A stretch of DNA of 64,000 nucleotides from Adenanthera pavonina (GCA_026686845.1 JAIVEN010000015.1:13311501-13375500), one strand, 5' to 3'; positions 12,571 to 25,563 are shown, counted from the stretch's first letter. The notes: generated from the sequence alone by a model not told the origin. Numbers and translations are program-made.

Positions 12571-13566
12571 GTGATGATGATCGGAGAACCAACCCCTCTG
12601 GTGATCCCTAATCTTCAAATTACTCCTTGGGAGGCTGATGATTTCCTGGGAGCGCCACCCTCACCCTCCCCATTCCCTGCCCAATTCAACACCAATGCCG
12701 GCGCCGTCGACCCTTCCATCCTCCTCCTCCACCCGCTTCTTTCCAATGATTTTACCCTCACAGAACTCCATTCGCTTGCCCAAGATTTTGACATGCCCAT
12801 TGATTCTTTCTCTACCGATCAATTCCGCATGTTCGAGTTCAAGATCCGCAAGTGTCCACGTGGCGGCAGGTCACATGACTGGACCCACTGCCCCTACGCC
12901 CATCCCGGCGAGAAGGCTCGCCGCAGGGACCCTCGCAGATTCAACTATTCCGCCACCCCATGCCCTGACTTTCGCCATGCAAAATGCAAGAAAGGTGACT
13001 CCTGCGACTTCGCTCACGGAGTCTTCGAGTGCTGGCTTCATCCTTCTCGCTACAGGACTCAGCTCTGCAAAGATGCAACCAATTGTCGCCGTCGAGTCTG
13101 TTTCTTTGCTCACACTCCCGATCAATTACGTGTCCTCACTCGCGGCTTGGGCGAACCGTCGGACGGGTCGCCGATTCGCCGCTCTTTGGATTCCTCTTCG
13201 CCGGGCAATTCCCAATGTGGCGGTAAAACATACAATGCGATGAGTGAAATAGTTACTTCAATGCGTAATGTTCAACTTGATTCAATGGATTCTGGGTTTG
13301 GTTCTCCCTGTGGTTCAATTCTCCGACCTGGGTTTTTCAGCCTTCCGTCAACTCCAACGTGGGCAAGAACTCATAAATTTGCGCCTGGTTCAGCGGACCT
13401 CAGGGATAGGAGCCGCGAAGAAGAGGTTCCCATGGAGAGGGTGGAATCTGGAAGAGACCTTAGAGCTAAAATCTACTCCAAACTCAGCAAGGAAAACTCG
13501 TTCGGGCGAAGCGACCCGGGTCTTTCAGCTCCTGATTTTGGATGGGTCTCCGAACTGGTGAAGTGA
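12571..13566 (+). CDS. RR-type tandem CCCH zinc-finger protein
   Basis: An intronless gene for a 331-residue protein of the plant RR-TZF family (Arabidopsis AtTZF1-3 / C3H20, C3H23 group). Family members bind RNA, promote mRNA turnover in cytoplasmic granules and modify hormone and stress responses. An arginine-rich half finger lies at about 92-126 (C95, H102, C107, H111, then GEKARRRDPRRF). Finger 1 is C131-X7-C139-X5-C145-X3-H149. Finger 2 is C166-X5-C172-X4-C177-X3-H181, within CRRRVCFFAH. The spacing between the two fingers is the plant type. The half finger reads CPRGGRSH, so C95 and H102 are six residues apart where relatives I recall have five. The start is set by M-M-M-I-G-E, the usual family N-terminus; any of three consecutive ATGs could be used. 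The shorter overlapping frames here are shadows. Confidence 0.95.
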   Translation: MMMIGEPTPLVIPNLQITPWEADDFLGAPPSPSPFPAQFNTNAGAVDPSILLLHPLLSNDFTLTELHSLAQDFDMPIDSFSTDQFRMFEFKIRKCPRGGRSHDWTHCPYAHPGEKARRRDPRRFNYSATPCPDFRHAKCKKGDSCDFAHGVFECWLHPSRYRTQLCKDATNCRRRVCFFAHTPDQLRVLTRGLGEPSDGSPIRRSLDSSSPGNSQCGGKTYNAMSEIVTSMRNVQLDSMDSGFGSPCGSILRPGFFSLPSTPTWARTHKFAPGSADLRDRSREEEVPMERVESGRDLRAKIYSKLSKENSFGRSDPGLSAPDFGWVSELVK

Positions 13567-16500
13567 AGCTCAATATTGGAACTACTTGTTTGTGTGCCGG
13601 CCCTGGAATTCTTCCTTGTCCGATGAGGCATTTGAAGTCGGCGACTTCGAGTTTTCTGATTTGTGAATATCTAAATTGATTGTAAATATAATAAAGTCTC
13701 TCTGTTTATTGACGAGAAGGAAGAGGTTGGGATCTGTTTTGTTATTCATTTATATATTCCATGGAACTTTCGCTCTCTTGATTCCTCAGGTGGCCTTTGA
13801 TTTCACCGCACCATTCCGTTATCAGTGTGGCTCTTAATTTATGTAATTATTTGCATTTTCTGTCCATTCATTCATGTTTTGTTTGGTCTTCATATGTCAT
13901 TGCAATATGTAAGGTGTCTGAAAACACCTGTGAGAGATGAAGATTGAAGAATAGGGTTTTAGGGTTACTTGCGAATTGCCCTTGTTCTGCACAACCTGCT
14001 GTAGACATTTGTGTTTGATAAATCGTTATCCGCTGGGGAAAAGGTAGTCTTTGTCTTCGAGTTCTGATCATAGGTTGGTTCAGCCTTCTTGTGGTTCCAA
14101 TTTTTTTATGCTGGGAATGCCTTATCCATTGCCTTTTGTTAGGTTAGTCAGTGGTTTCTATTTTGGGTCCCTCTTTCCCTTCTTCTCAAGCAATGGGCAA
14201 TGTTTGAACGTAATTAATTATTTTTGGAGGGGTAAACAATTCTTGGTACCCTCTCGCGTCTCAAATATGAGTAAAATAAAACCTTCAAAAATTGTCTTCA
14301 ATTAATTATTTTTTTAATTGAATTAATTAATAATTATTAAAAAATATAACATTTTTCCAAATGAATGGAGATATTATTGAAATATTTCATGTATTACATG
14401 AAATATCTATATTTTTTCTCATATTTTGGATTCATACAACTATCTCAAAATTTTTCTTATACTTAAAATCTCATGGAATAATTTGTAAACGGCAAATCCT
14501 CGATAAAAATTCTGTTAAAATATTATGAAAATTATGAATAGTAAGAGCGAGGCAATGGTAAATGTTTAATGAGAAGTAAACTTTCAAGATTAATTCTTCG
14601 TCGTAGAAATGGTTAACAAAATTTTTGCGGTGTAATTTTTTGTTAATAATGGAAGGAGTGAATAGAAACAACGATTGAGGGGAGGGAAGGGGAGGCGTTC
14701 ATATGAATAATGAAGTGGGGTTTATCTGAAAGGTGAAGCGGAAAAGGACGGGGACGGGCTGATATTGTGTGTCACCAAAGAAATCTGGGAAGCTTATCCG
14801 ATGTGGTGCCACTTGGTGCGTGACTCCTCCCTCAAGATTGAGATAGTGACAAAAATGAAAGGAGGGGATAATATCTAAATCCTATCTAATTTGACACTAA
14901 AATGATGAAAGGGACAGTATGTGGTGGAGGATGCATCCACATCTTTGGTGGGTCCATTTATACTTACAGAAAGCAAATATCATCTCGTGACAAAAGTAAA
15001 AGTAGGGGGAGTATTAATTAGTGCTAATAAGGATAAGTGTGTCAAAAAGCAAGCATCAGACAAAACCGCACACTTGTACCTGAATTTACAGTTATTTTTT
15101 GCAAAAATTATTAATTATGTTCTCGCTTTTCATTTGAATAACTTTTTTTTATCATTTTCTTCATTTAAACCATATTTTCAAATAATCTCTCGTAAATTCA
15201 ATCACTGGAACTCAGGACAAAAAAAAAAAATTTAACCAGCTATGCTTGGACTTCTAGACGCATTTGGTATTGGTGAAAATTGCACTTGAGGACTTTGAGG
15301 TTAAGATATTTAAATTAGACAATTTTTTAAATTATGATTACTTTTAAAAAAATAAAATCATTATTATGTTTCAATAAGATTTATCATCAAATTTTTTAGA
15401 CTGTATTTTAAATTTTTAAAAACTATATTTTCAAATATTTTTTAATGAACTTTAAAAAGTTTTAATAGTAATATTCGTATAGATTGTTGATTATTTTATT
15501 TTTGATATCTGAATTTCAGATATAATTTCTATTTATTTTGTTTTTTAATGGCTATTACCTTTATAGAACTATTGTTAATATTTATTTGTCGTCTATTATT
15601 TTTCAAAATAAAATAATATTATTTTAGTTTATATCTTTTTTATTTTGTATGACTAGATGGAGGACTTCGAACATTCGGTTCCACGTATCACATAAAATTC
15701 CACATAAAAATTTATATTTTGCTCATGCGCATGTGAATAACTTTCGGTAGTTTTTTTTTAATAATAATACAAATATATGACATTGATGGTTAAAAAAAAT
15801 ACAAAAATGTGAATTTTTATTCGATGCAGAATTGCAAATTTTATTTTATTTTATTTTATTGGTGGACAGAATAGTAGATTTTATATGGGCGTGCTGGTTG
15901 GCAGAAGAACGGGACGACTGGAGGAGACTCACAAGCCGGCCGAATCCCAAAACGGCAAGACCAAATTTCACATTATAAGGCCCATTGAATGTAAATTCAA
16001 TTGCTTCTTCTGAATCTGATTTATTAGCATTTGATTTCGCTAGAAAACTACAATGATAACATCCCCCACTTGACGTCAACGAGAAGAAAATATTTTATAA
16101 TTTAACTTCCCGTTGAACTAGTCGGTGTTTTGCTTTTGAATCCTCCATGGGTCCAAAATATTTATTATTTTAGAGTTTTGGTTTTATTTTAAAATACTTG
16201 TCATTTTACTTAAAATTTGAATGAAGTGTATTAATTATTTATTGGTGATTTTTTTATTAATAAAAATAATGTTTTGTGTGTGTAAAAAATGTTTGTAAAA
16301 AAAAAAAGATAAGTAAGTGTATTTTAAAATACTATTAGATTTTGCAAAAATCTAAACTATTTAATTGTTTTCATAATTCTTGTAAATAATCTTGAAGGAC
16401 ATAAATTTTGAAACAGGTGGAATAATTGAGTATTGAATTAGAGGCAATGTAATCAAATAAAATAAGATTTATTATTTAATTATAATTCGATAAAAGTTAA

Positions 16501-18604
16501 CCCTTTATTTTCATTGCGTCAGAAGAAATATAGTATTTCAGGAAGATTTGTTTTTTTTTTTACCAGAATTTCAGGACGAAGTGTTGCTCCTTGACTTCTT
16601 GATTAAAACAGGCCCAAGAAAAAATTTTCGCCATTTTGCGTTCAGTTTGGAGAGATTAGACCTTACGGAATATTGACCCCGACGAGATGAAACAGAACAA
16701 GAAAGCGACATGCACATATGGCCCAGTGATTGAACCCTTTTTTGCCCACTTGCTCCTCCCAAAAATTGTAAGAAATCCGAGCTTAAAATTATACAAAGCC
16801 CAAAAAGAGTCGAATTGTTCATGATTTATGGTATAAATTTTTATATTTTATATTATTATTAATTATAATTTAATACAGTAATTACGTTTTCACGCATGAT
16901 ACTAGTAGTACATATTTGAATGGTAAAATTTCTTCAGAATTTGAAAATTAACAACGTGAAGAAATGGGAAAAAAAAGAAAAGAAAAAGCAACCCCTCGTT
17001 GAAATGGCGTTTTGTTTTTTAACTATGGTGGTTTTCTCGTCTTCCCTTCGTATAGTATTTGTTAGGACTTAGAAACAGAGAGTCGTATGGTATATGTTAG
17101 GAGTTAGGAGTTAGAAACAGAAAGTCTTATATCATAGGCATGCTTTTTTCTATCCGAAGAAGCTGCGCTACTTGTTCGTGGAGAATATTTATATTTTCAT
17201 CGCTTTACTTCGTCTTTCTCTTCTCCCTCTTTCTCTCTCTTTTAGTAATTTCTTTCCCTCTTTTTCTGTATATCTTTTTTCCTGTTCGATATTTGTTAGG
17301 CCAGAAATTTTCCGGTTTGATCCTAAAATAATGTCATTCAGTCTCATACGTCTTCAAAAAGTCACCCTTAATGGTCTACAATTAAACTATATACTTAAAA
17401 CTTAAGATCCACGTTATGGATCCAATGGGAAGAGCTCATTAATTGGTGTGACAAAGAAAATGTTAAGAGAGGGCAATGTGGTCCCGAGAAAGGAAAAAAA
17501 AAAAAAACTACTCTCACGAGTTATCACCATGCTCATGGTGTTCCAGGAAATTGGATTGCTTTGCCCAGAAATGCTGGTCTTTCTCTCTCTATTGCCTTCT
17601 CTTTCATTTCTTCTTTCACATTTTTCACATCTAAATCAGGCCCTAACGTTAACATACCATGACATGCAACTTTGCTTCCAAGTGAGGGGGTGAGGATCTG
17701 CCTGATAGAATTTATATATCTATCTCTTGATTGATCATTTTTGCATGGATTTGGATGTATTTCTAGCATTGTGGATTCACCCTTATTTCCTTTCCCTCTA
17801 ACTTCAATTTGTCCAAGAAGACAGATATTGCTGCTTTCTTGCCTAGTTTTCAGCAATATTTTATTTTTTTCCTTTCAAAGTTAAATTCAGTATCAAGTTT
17901 AAGAACCTTCCCTGCATGAAACAGAGTTTCTTTGTTCCACTAAGGAATTTCTAGGAGAATCAGTCGCAAGTTATCATTTTAATTTTGGCAATGGCATTTT
18001 TATGTATAGCAAACATGTAAAAAATTGTAAGCCTAAGGCGGTGTGGTGTGGTGTGGCAAGAGTTGTCGTCTAGGATGGCTCAATTATCTTAGGCCGGACT
18101 TCAAAGATGGAGGCTTCACCAAAGAGGAGGACACCATCATTAATTTGTACCCTCTTCACTCACATGGGAAGCAAGCAAATAGTATTTCCTATTACTCTAA
18201 TTGAAATAGTGAATTCTTATTCCGGACACCATCACTGGTGGGTAAGTGGTCATGAGAGTCGCATATTGGTGTGAATCTCAGAATTGAATATTTTGACCCT
18301 CTGAAACATTCTCTCTTTCCCTCTCTCTGTTTTGGTCCAAGCATTTTGAGCAGTAAATTGCATATTAATTGTTGGAATGCACACGTTGCAGCCGCGTGTT
18401 TCCTTGTAGTTGCGCACAGACAATAAAGCAATTGGCAGACATATACCAAACTCTTAACTGATCACGGCATAGAAACACTTGGCATGACACCCTCAAATCA
18501 AACCTCAATCACTGATAGTTAGTTATGCATAAATTCACCCATGCTACTCCTATACTTATACATGAACTCCGATCTCTATTATAGGGTGTTATTTAAAAAA
18601 TTTA
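13567..18604. other. Intergenic, no gene recognised
   Basis: Five kilobases after the CCCH gene. The first 150 bases should be its 3' untranslated region, with an AATATAATAAAG polyadenylation-like signal near 13686. The rest is AT-rich, with homopolymer runs and scattered short frames (such as 14921-15235, 15846-16079, 17140-17405 and 18192-18449) that show no domain or codon pattern of a gene. No clear paired element ends were found. Confidence 0.5.
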
Positions 18605-18860
18605 TCTGGTCCAAAATATAAGATGTTAAGTAATAAATTTAATTTTAGTCTCAATTTTGTCCCTATTGAATGCTTTCATTACAAGTCTCAATTAACTGCT
18701 CTCTCCTCCCACCATCATTATTAATTTAATGTATTTTTATTCTCTCCTTAAGGATAAAATGGGAATGTCAACAAAAATTTTCATTAATTTTAGACTGTAA
18801 TCAATTTTTCTTAATTCACGTGTGGTAATTAAAAATATCTTATAATAGAATTGGAGGAAG
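18605..18860. mobile_element. Stowaway-like MITE, second G-box copy
   Basis: The left end GGTCCAAAATATAAGATG pairs with the right end TATCTTATAATAGAATTGG, which finishes GGAGGAAG followed by TA. The internal TTAATTCACGTG matches the copy at 10118-10376. Non-coding. Confidence 0.6.
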
Positions 18861-20547
18861 TATGCCTTTTAAGTTTTAACCATATATAGCTGTTGGACAG
18901 TCAAAACTGACTCTTCCTTTCTCATTAAATCCATCTCCTCCTACCTAAATGAAAAATCCCTGTCAAAACTTGGCTAATCTCGTCGTTTGCTGTCATCTTT
19001 GAAGCTTTCACATTCACATTTGGTGGTTTGGCGTCCTCCATTTGCAACAATTTCATGGGGTTGGAAAAATTATGTTCAGGGACCATAATTTCGTAAATTT
19101 TATGATGAATAGCTTAAACAATTCGAATTATTCCAGGAGTTTAAGTGATGTTAATTTTGTTTGGTAATATACTCCTTATTATTATTATTTAAAAAATTAT
19201 CACATATTTTATATGAAACTTTTAGGAGTATTGTGATATCATGAATTTTTTACCACTTTACTTCCCACCTTGGATAAAGTTTGCACGTACAAATTATAAC
19301 CTACAACAAAAAGTACAACTCAAGGCTTCATAGGATTTCATTTAAACTACTTATACTATAATTGGAGAATACTGCTATAACTATTATAACTTAAAAAATT
19401 GTTGCAAAATTAAAGTTATTTGAGCATTTTAAATAGTTTGAGTTTTTAAGATATTTTATTAGATGTATTTTTTGCACATTTATGGTGCTCTGATATAATT
19501 TTTTTCCCTTATATGTGCGGATGAATCCTTCAAAATTAACTTCAAGAGGACTCAAATGTGATTTCTTCATTTTTGTTTTATAATCAACTAGGTTTTACTC
19601 CCGCTCCATGTGCAGGATGAGCATTTCAATTGTGATTTTTTTTATAATGTAAAAAATATATAAAAACACAATCGTTTATAGTACATCTTTAGTTTATTGA
19701 ATTTTATTAATTGAAATCGGAAAAAAATTTATATGAACCATATAATATTCATAAATAAGTCAGTTTCGAATGGCCCTTGTTATTAATATTTATCCGTGTC
19801 TATTATGTTTTTTCAATTCCTTATGTACCGATCAGTTAGGAATGAATATAATTTATTGAAAAATGAACCAAAATTGTTTACATGATATATGTACCTAATT
19901 AGTAGTATATCAATTGTCATTTAAGGCATTCAATATCAGAGGAATCAAATTTTTAACAATACGTCATATTTGCGAGGCATTTTATTCTGTCAATTCATAC
20001 ATTAAGTACCAAATGAATTAAGTATTTTTTATACTGTACAGTGTTTATATGCTTCGACTCACCCTTCCTTCAAAACTGGTAAAAAAAAAAAAAAGTCTTC
20101 CTTCAACATTGGTATAAAAAAAAAAAAAGTCTTCCTTCAACTGTAACGTTTGGCTTGAATCAATACTACATTAAATATCAGAGGAACTGAACCTTTAACA
20201 ATACATCAAATGCCGGTTCAGTTCAATGGAATGTTTCTCGTTTAACACAGACCTGCCAGTTTCATTCTTTTTTTTTTTTTCCTATTTTAATGATTGCTGG
20301 CAAGGTCCATTTGAGAGTATCGCCTTATCCCTCTTTAATAACTTTGTATGTTAATTATGAAAGATTGATGCTTCCTTATCTCTCAGAGTATCAAAATCCT
20401 TAATGTCAAAATTTAATATGAGGAAATTTTTGGTGTCCCCAATTTTTTTTTTGTATTGATCTTTCTTTTCTTTAAATGAATTATTTTTATTTTTAACTAA
20501 AAGAAAGAATTAAAGCTATTGTTGGAAGAGTCACATAGCTTTAGTTG
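18861..20547. other. Intergenic with small duplications
   Basis: AT-rich DNA without a gene. A unit of roughly 40 bp (CTTCCTTCAA plus a poly-A run and AGT) is repeated twice at about 20058-20140. An AATATCAGAGGAA...TTTAACAATAC block occurs near 19930 and again near 20175. No transposon ends could be fixed. Confidence 0.45.
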
Positions 20548-21103
20548 TCCAAATTATATAGTTTCCTACAAGAGATATCACTAAATTAAGACGCAAAGAC
20601 AGAAAATAGGGTATGAATTTAATAAATAACAAAGAGACTGAACACTTCCATTGTGGTAAACTTGAAGTTAAATGACAGAAATTAAACTGCTGAACTACCT
20701 GACCATTTTCTTCCTTGACCTACCAAAATGCTGAATGGTTGATTTTATTCTAGCTTAATAGAGTATATTTTGTACTAAGCAATATATACAATCAATTATG
20801 ATGCTCTATTTACGCATCAGCTTATAAAAAAGCTTCTTACATCCAAATTATATAGTTCCCTACAAGAGATACCACTATATTACGACGCAGAGGCAGAAAA
20901 TACGGTATTAATTTAGTAAACAATAAAGAGACTGAACACCTCTATTGTGGTAAACTTGAAGTTAAAAAATAGAAATTAAACTTTCTGAACTGCCTGGCCA
21001 TTTTCTTCCTTTACCTTCCAAAATGCTGAATGGTTAATTTTATTCTAGCTTAATAGAGTATACTTTGCGCTAGGCAATATATAAAATCAATTATAATACT
21101 CTA
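20548..21103. repeat. Tandem duplication, about 300-bp unit
   Basis: The block starting TCCAAATTATATAGTTTCCT at about 20548 is repeated from about 20850 with scattered differences. Shared landmarks are CAAGAGATA, AAAGAGACTGAACAC, TGTGGTAAACTTGAAGTTAA, CCAAAATGCTGAATGGTT and CTAGCTTAATAGAGTATA. The first copy runs on through CTCTATTTACGCATCAGC. The second stops at CTCTA (21103), where the next element begins. Confidence 0.8.
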
Positions 21104-23123
21104 TGTAATGACTCTCAACATTAATTCTAAGAAAGACTTAACCGAATAGTATAAGACCGTAGGAGTAGTCAAATTGAGTAAGGAAGCAAATTTTATGCTA
21201 ACGCCATGACGAGATATCTTGAATTGGGTTTCTGGGCCAAGTTAGTGGACATTGACGTCGCAGCGAGCTAAAGTGGTGTTGTGGCTCCAATTAAGAAATT
21301 TATTTAAATCAGAAGTTCAACCAGTCGCCAGAACGAAGAGAAAAATGAAGAAAATGAAGGAGCAGCACTAGGATTTCAAATTTCCGATCTTAGGACTCGA
21401 TTTCTAGCATCTTAGAAGCTTAAATTTTGTTGGTAAATCATCCTTCACCTTCCCTCTTTATTTTTCTTCAAGTTGTTCGGTGATTTTCTTGGTTTTGGAC
21501 ATGTATAAGCTCTAAGTTAAGGATTTTAAGTATTTAAGTGGTATATTTCACAAATCCTAACCCTTAAATCTCGGTATTATTAGGAATTTAAATTTGTGGG
21601 AGCATGATCTTGGTTTTATGGATTATTTTGGGTGTTTTGATGTATGGGTTTACATTAGGAAGCTTTGTTTCAACCGGGTTATACTTTGGGTTGGCAATTG
21701 TGTATGCTAAGGATTGTGAATTTGTGATGGTAATGAGAATTTAATAATGTATAGATTGTAATACTGCTCAATTAAGATTTCTTGACTTTGAGTTGTAATT
21801 GGAAATCATTGAATTAGTTGTGATTACTCCTTTTGGCCTATCGAGGTGTTGAGTGGGTTGGACAGTTGAAGTAATCGGGGTGTTTTGTTCATGTTTTCTA
21901 ATTAATTATATATGTTTAATTTTTTTCATATCATGATATGTATGTTTTATGTATATGTTTTGCTATTTCATGTTATGATATGCCTCATAGCTCGAATATG
22001 GTCATTCCTTTTCATATCAAGATATATGCAGCTATACAGCTAGTTAGTTTCCTATCATTTTCCTGTTTTATGATGAAAATGACTATTAGTATTCATGAAT
22101 ATATAACAATACGAATATGATGATATTGCCATGTTATTGGTTATTATGCATCTCATGCTTTGTTATATACTTTAATATGGCACGCTAGTACAATAAAAAT
22201 GATACATGTGTTGATATGTTAGCGTGCATCAGGTATTGTCACATGGTACACATTGTTGGGAGATATGATTTGGGTGATGATGCTATATATACCATGTGGT
22301 ATGCAAATCCACTAAGTAGCACATGAGACCTTGTGTTTATGCACTGTAGCTTATGTTATTCCAATCATTAAATAGTCATCCTATGGCCCGCAGACTCAGG
22401 AGGTTGTGAATTGGAGTGTACTTTCTTTAAATAGCCGTCAATTCGGGTGGTTTAGGGGAAGGAGAGTCATGGTTCAACTTTTGGTGCAATGGTCTTTGGC
22501 TGGGGCATGACCATTAGAAAGAGAGCTGGGTGGTGACCTCAGAATCGGCTGACATGGGTCGGTGGAAGGGGGCCACTGATTAGGTTATCTTGTTATGGTA
22601 ACTAGCTCATGGTTCTAGCCGTGTATTGATGAGCATTGTATCTGCATATCATGCACATTATATTTATATTGATAATTAGATTTGATTATTGTTATGGAAG
22701 CATGTCTGTATGTGTAAACTTTTGATTACTGGGACGTATGTCTTACCTTGTGACTAACAATTTGTAGATGAAGGATCCAGCACTAGTAAGGAAAGGACTA
22801 AGGAGGGCTTGGGAAAGGAGGATTGAGAGTACTTGTAGGTGTTGCGATTTTCCCTCTCTTTGTTGTTGTTATTTTTTTGCGTTGTTGATAAAGTGTCATT
22901 TGTATTGTCGTGTCATACTACGTGTATCATGGTGTATTTCTGTGCTTTAAGGTAGAACTGATACACAGTATCTCCCTTACTCTTGATGTCTTGTGAATGG
23001 TCCTTGGTGTATTCTTGGGCATATGGATATGCTAGTAGTATGATGGATGATGATTATGTACTATGTGTGTTATATGATGTTTCAATTCCTAATGTTTAAT
23101 TGTGTTGGACTTGAGACTAATAA
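21104..23123 (+). mobile_element. LTR-like insertion, probable solo LTR
   Basis: A 2.0-kb block interrupts the second copy of the tandem duplication. It starts TGTAATGACTCTCAAC and ends CTTGAGACTAATAA, imperfect inverted ends sharing TCTCAA/TTGAGA. CTCTA precedes it (21099-21103) and CTCTA follows it (23124-23128), a possible 5-bp duplication. It contains no gag or pol and has a low-complexity interior typical of a long LTR. The right end does not read CA, so the boundary and class are uncertain. Confidence 0.45.
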
Positions 23124-23270
23124 CTCTAAGTCGCTTTGAGTATGTATGAAAATGTAAAATTAATTAATTATCTTTTTTTTTTATAAACAAATTAGTTGTC
23201 TTTAATTAACTTCAACCCCCGTTTTAATATTCATGAAATATTTTTTTTATAAATAAAACCGAAAGGAGTA

Positions 23271-23535
23271 CTTTCTCAAATCCTAAATATATGACCTTTT
23301 GTTTTAGTTTTAATTATAAGATCATTTTCAAAATATGAAGTAGTATTTATTACATATTTTAAAAAATACCTTTATTTAATTCATTACAAAGAGAAATATA
23401 TTAAATAAAGGTAGTTTTAAAAAGAGGTTTTAATTTTCGGAAGAATCAATATAGTTAGTTAATTTTAACTATTATCATAAATCCATATAATTAATTTAAT
23501 TTGATTAAAATGGTTTTATATTCAAAACTGGATGA
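23271..23535. mobile_element. Degraded Stowaway-like MITE
   Basis: The left part CTTTCTCAAATCCTAAATAT and an internal AGTTAGTTAATTTTAACT, then AAAATGGTTTTATATT, match the order seen in the MITEs at 10118 and 18605. A TA precedes it at 23269-23270. The right end is blurred. Confidence 0.45.
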
Positions 23536-23801
23536 TGCAATAATTTACAACACCTTGCAATGATGCTAGATTTCCTCAGCTTGAGCATAGAGCAACTTAC
23601 AAACAACTTTTTGTCAAATAAGCTCTAATTTTGGACACATCCAAAGGACATCATATTAGATTATAGAAGCTGCCCTCTAGCTCAATCTACACACGTAAAA
23701 TACATAATTTTGTTTTGGCAACATTCCCAATGTTAAATTTGACAATAAACCTACTCTCCTTTAGAATTTATGCTATTTCACATAAAAAAATTTATTTTTT
23801 T

Positions 23802-25479
23802 GGGGAATTATTATTTAAGACTAGAATCAACATTTAATTACAAGATGATATCTATTATTTATTTAATTATAAAAAGGGACCAACTTTTTGAAATTAAATA
23901 TAAAAATATGAAATTACTAAAATACCCTTAACTTTTACTCCTCCCCCTACCATCACCGGTTAACAGCTACTGGCGACCAATCAGCAACCAATGGCCGTTC
24001 AACGCCAGTCAATAGTCACTGGCAACCAATCAATAGCTGCCGGCAACTGGTTAATATTCGCTGAAAACTTTTACTATATTTTACAACTTATTTATTCTGA
24101 ATTTGCAACTTAATTTTTAAATTTTTACTTTACAATTTCTTTTGTAGAATTTACAACTTGTTTTTCAAATTTTTACTATGAATTATTTCACTGTTTTGTA
24201 ACTTCTTTTTTAGATTTTACAACTTACTTACTTTAAATTTGCAACTTGTTTTCTAACTTTTTTATTATGAATAGTTTCAGTATTTTACAACTTCTTTTCT
24301 AAAATTTGTAACTTATTTACTTTAAATTTGTAACTTATTTTTCAAATTTTTACTATAAATTATTTCAATATTTTTTACAACTTATTTTACTTATTTTACA
24401 ACTTACTTATTTTGGATTTATAATTCATTTTTCTAATTGTTATTACAAATTTTTTTCAGTACTTTTGCAACTTCTTTTGCATATTTTTTAACTTATGTAC
24501 TCTTAATTTACAATTCATTTTTCAAATTTTTATGATGAATTGTTTTAGTATTTTGTAAATTTTTTCTAAAATTTACAATTTGTCTACTATAAATTTGTAA
24601 TTTGTTTTTCAAGTCTTTATCAGGAATTGTTCCAAGTTAAAAAATTTGGGAACAAAAGTTGACAAGCGCTAAAAAAATTCATAGTAAAAATTTTAAAAAT
24701 AAGTTGTAATTGTTTTAAAAGAAATTGCAAAGCACTAAAATAATTGATAGTAAAAATTTGGAAAATGAGTGACAAATTTAGAGTAAATAAGTTGTAAAAT
24801 ATGTAAAACAAGTTACAACAATGCTAAAACAATTCATAGTAAAAATCAGAAAAACAAGTTGTAAATTCAGAGTAAACAAGTTGTAAATTCTTGAGAGGAA
24901 GTTGTAAAATACTAAAATTATGCATAATAAAAAATTGAAAAGCAAATTGCAAATTCAAAGTAAGTGAGTTGTAAAATATAAAAAAGAAGTTGCAAAAATA
25001 ATGAAACAATTCATAATAAAATTTTGAAAAATAAGTTGTAAATTTAGAGTAAAGAAGTTGCGAATTCTGAAAAAGAAATTGTAAAATTTAAAAATTAAGT
25101 TACAAATTCAAAACAAGCTAGTTGCAAAATCTAGTAAAAATTTCTAGCTAATGTTGATTGGTTGTTGGCAGTCGTGGACCCGTTGTCGGTGACCATTGAC
25201 CAGCATTGACCAATTACCGTTGATCATTTGTCAGTGTTGATCGGCTGCCAGTGACCATTGACCAGCTAGCGGTGATAGTTGATCAGTCATCAGTTGTTGT
25301 TGACGGGTCGTCAGCAATTGTTAATTGGCGATAGTAGGGGGAAAAAAGTTGATGGTATTTTTATAATTTTATAATTTTTTTATTTAATTTGAAAAAATTG
25401 GTCCTTTTATATAATTAAATGAATAGTATATCTTATTTTATAATTAAATATTGGTTCTGATTCTTAATAGTAATTCCTC
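23802..25479. mobile_element. Foldback element with ~89-bp repeats
   Basis: A 1.7-kb inverted structure centred near 24645. The outer ends pair: GGGGAATTATTATTTAAGAC on the left against the inverse of CTTAATAGTAATTCCTC on the right, continuing about 100 bp to AAAGGGACCA / TGGTCCTTTT. Inside these lie GC-richer repeats with GACCAATCA/GCAACCAAT units on the left (about 23950-24060) and TTGACCA/GGTGACC units on the right (about 25143-25335). The core has about five units of ~89 bp on the left arm, each with TTTTTACTATGAATTATTTC and ACAACTT. The right arm carries the same units inverted. No coding frame is present. It fits a foldback or long-TIR Mutator-like class; no clear target duplication was found. 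Confidence 0.75.
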
Positions 25480-25563
25480 GGTAACTATTTTATTATTTTG
25501 TAAATTAGATGTCATTTTAATGTTTTCTTAAGTACACTATAAACCAAAGATTACTACGAATTA

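Noticed and set aside
12638..13243. 201-residue frame overlapping the CCCH gene
   Set aside because: It lies in another frame of a gene whose zinc-finger residues are fully conserved; no domain of its own.
24060..25140. Regular repeats considered as a CRISPR-like array or satellite
   Set aside because: Units are contiguous with no unique spacers, are inverted about a centre and lie in a plant genome; a foldback transposon explains them better.
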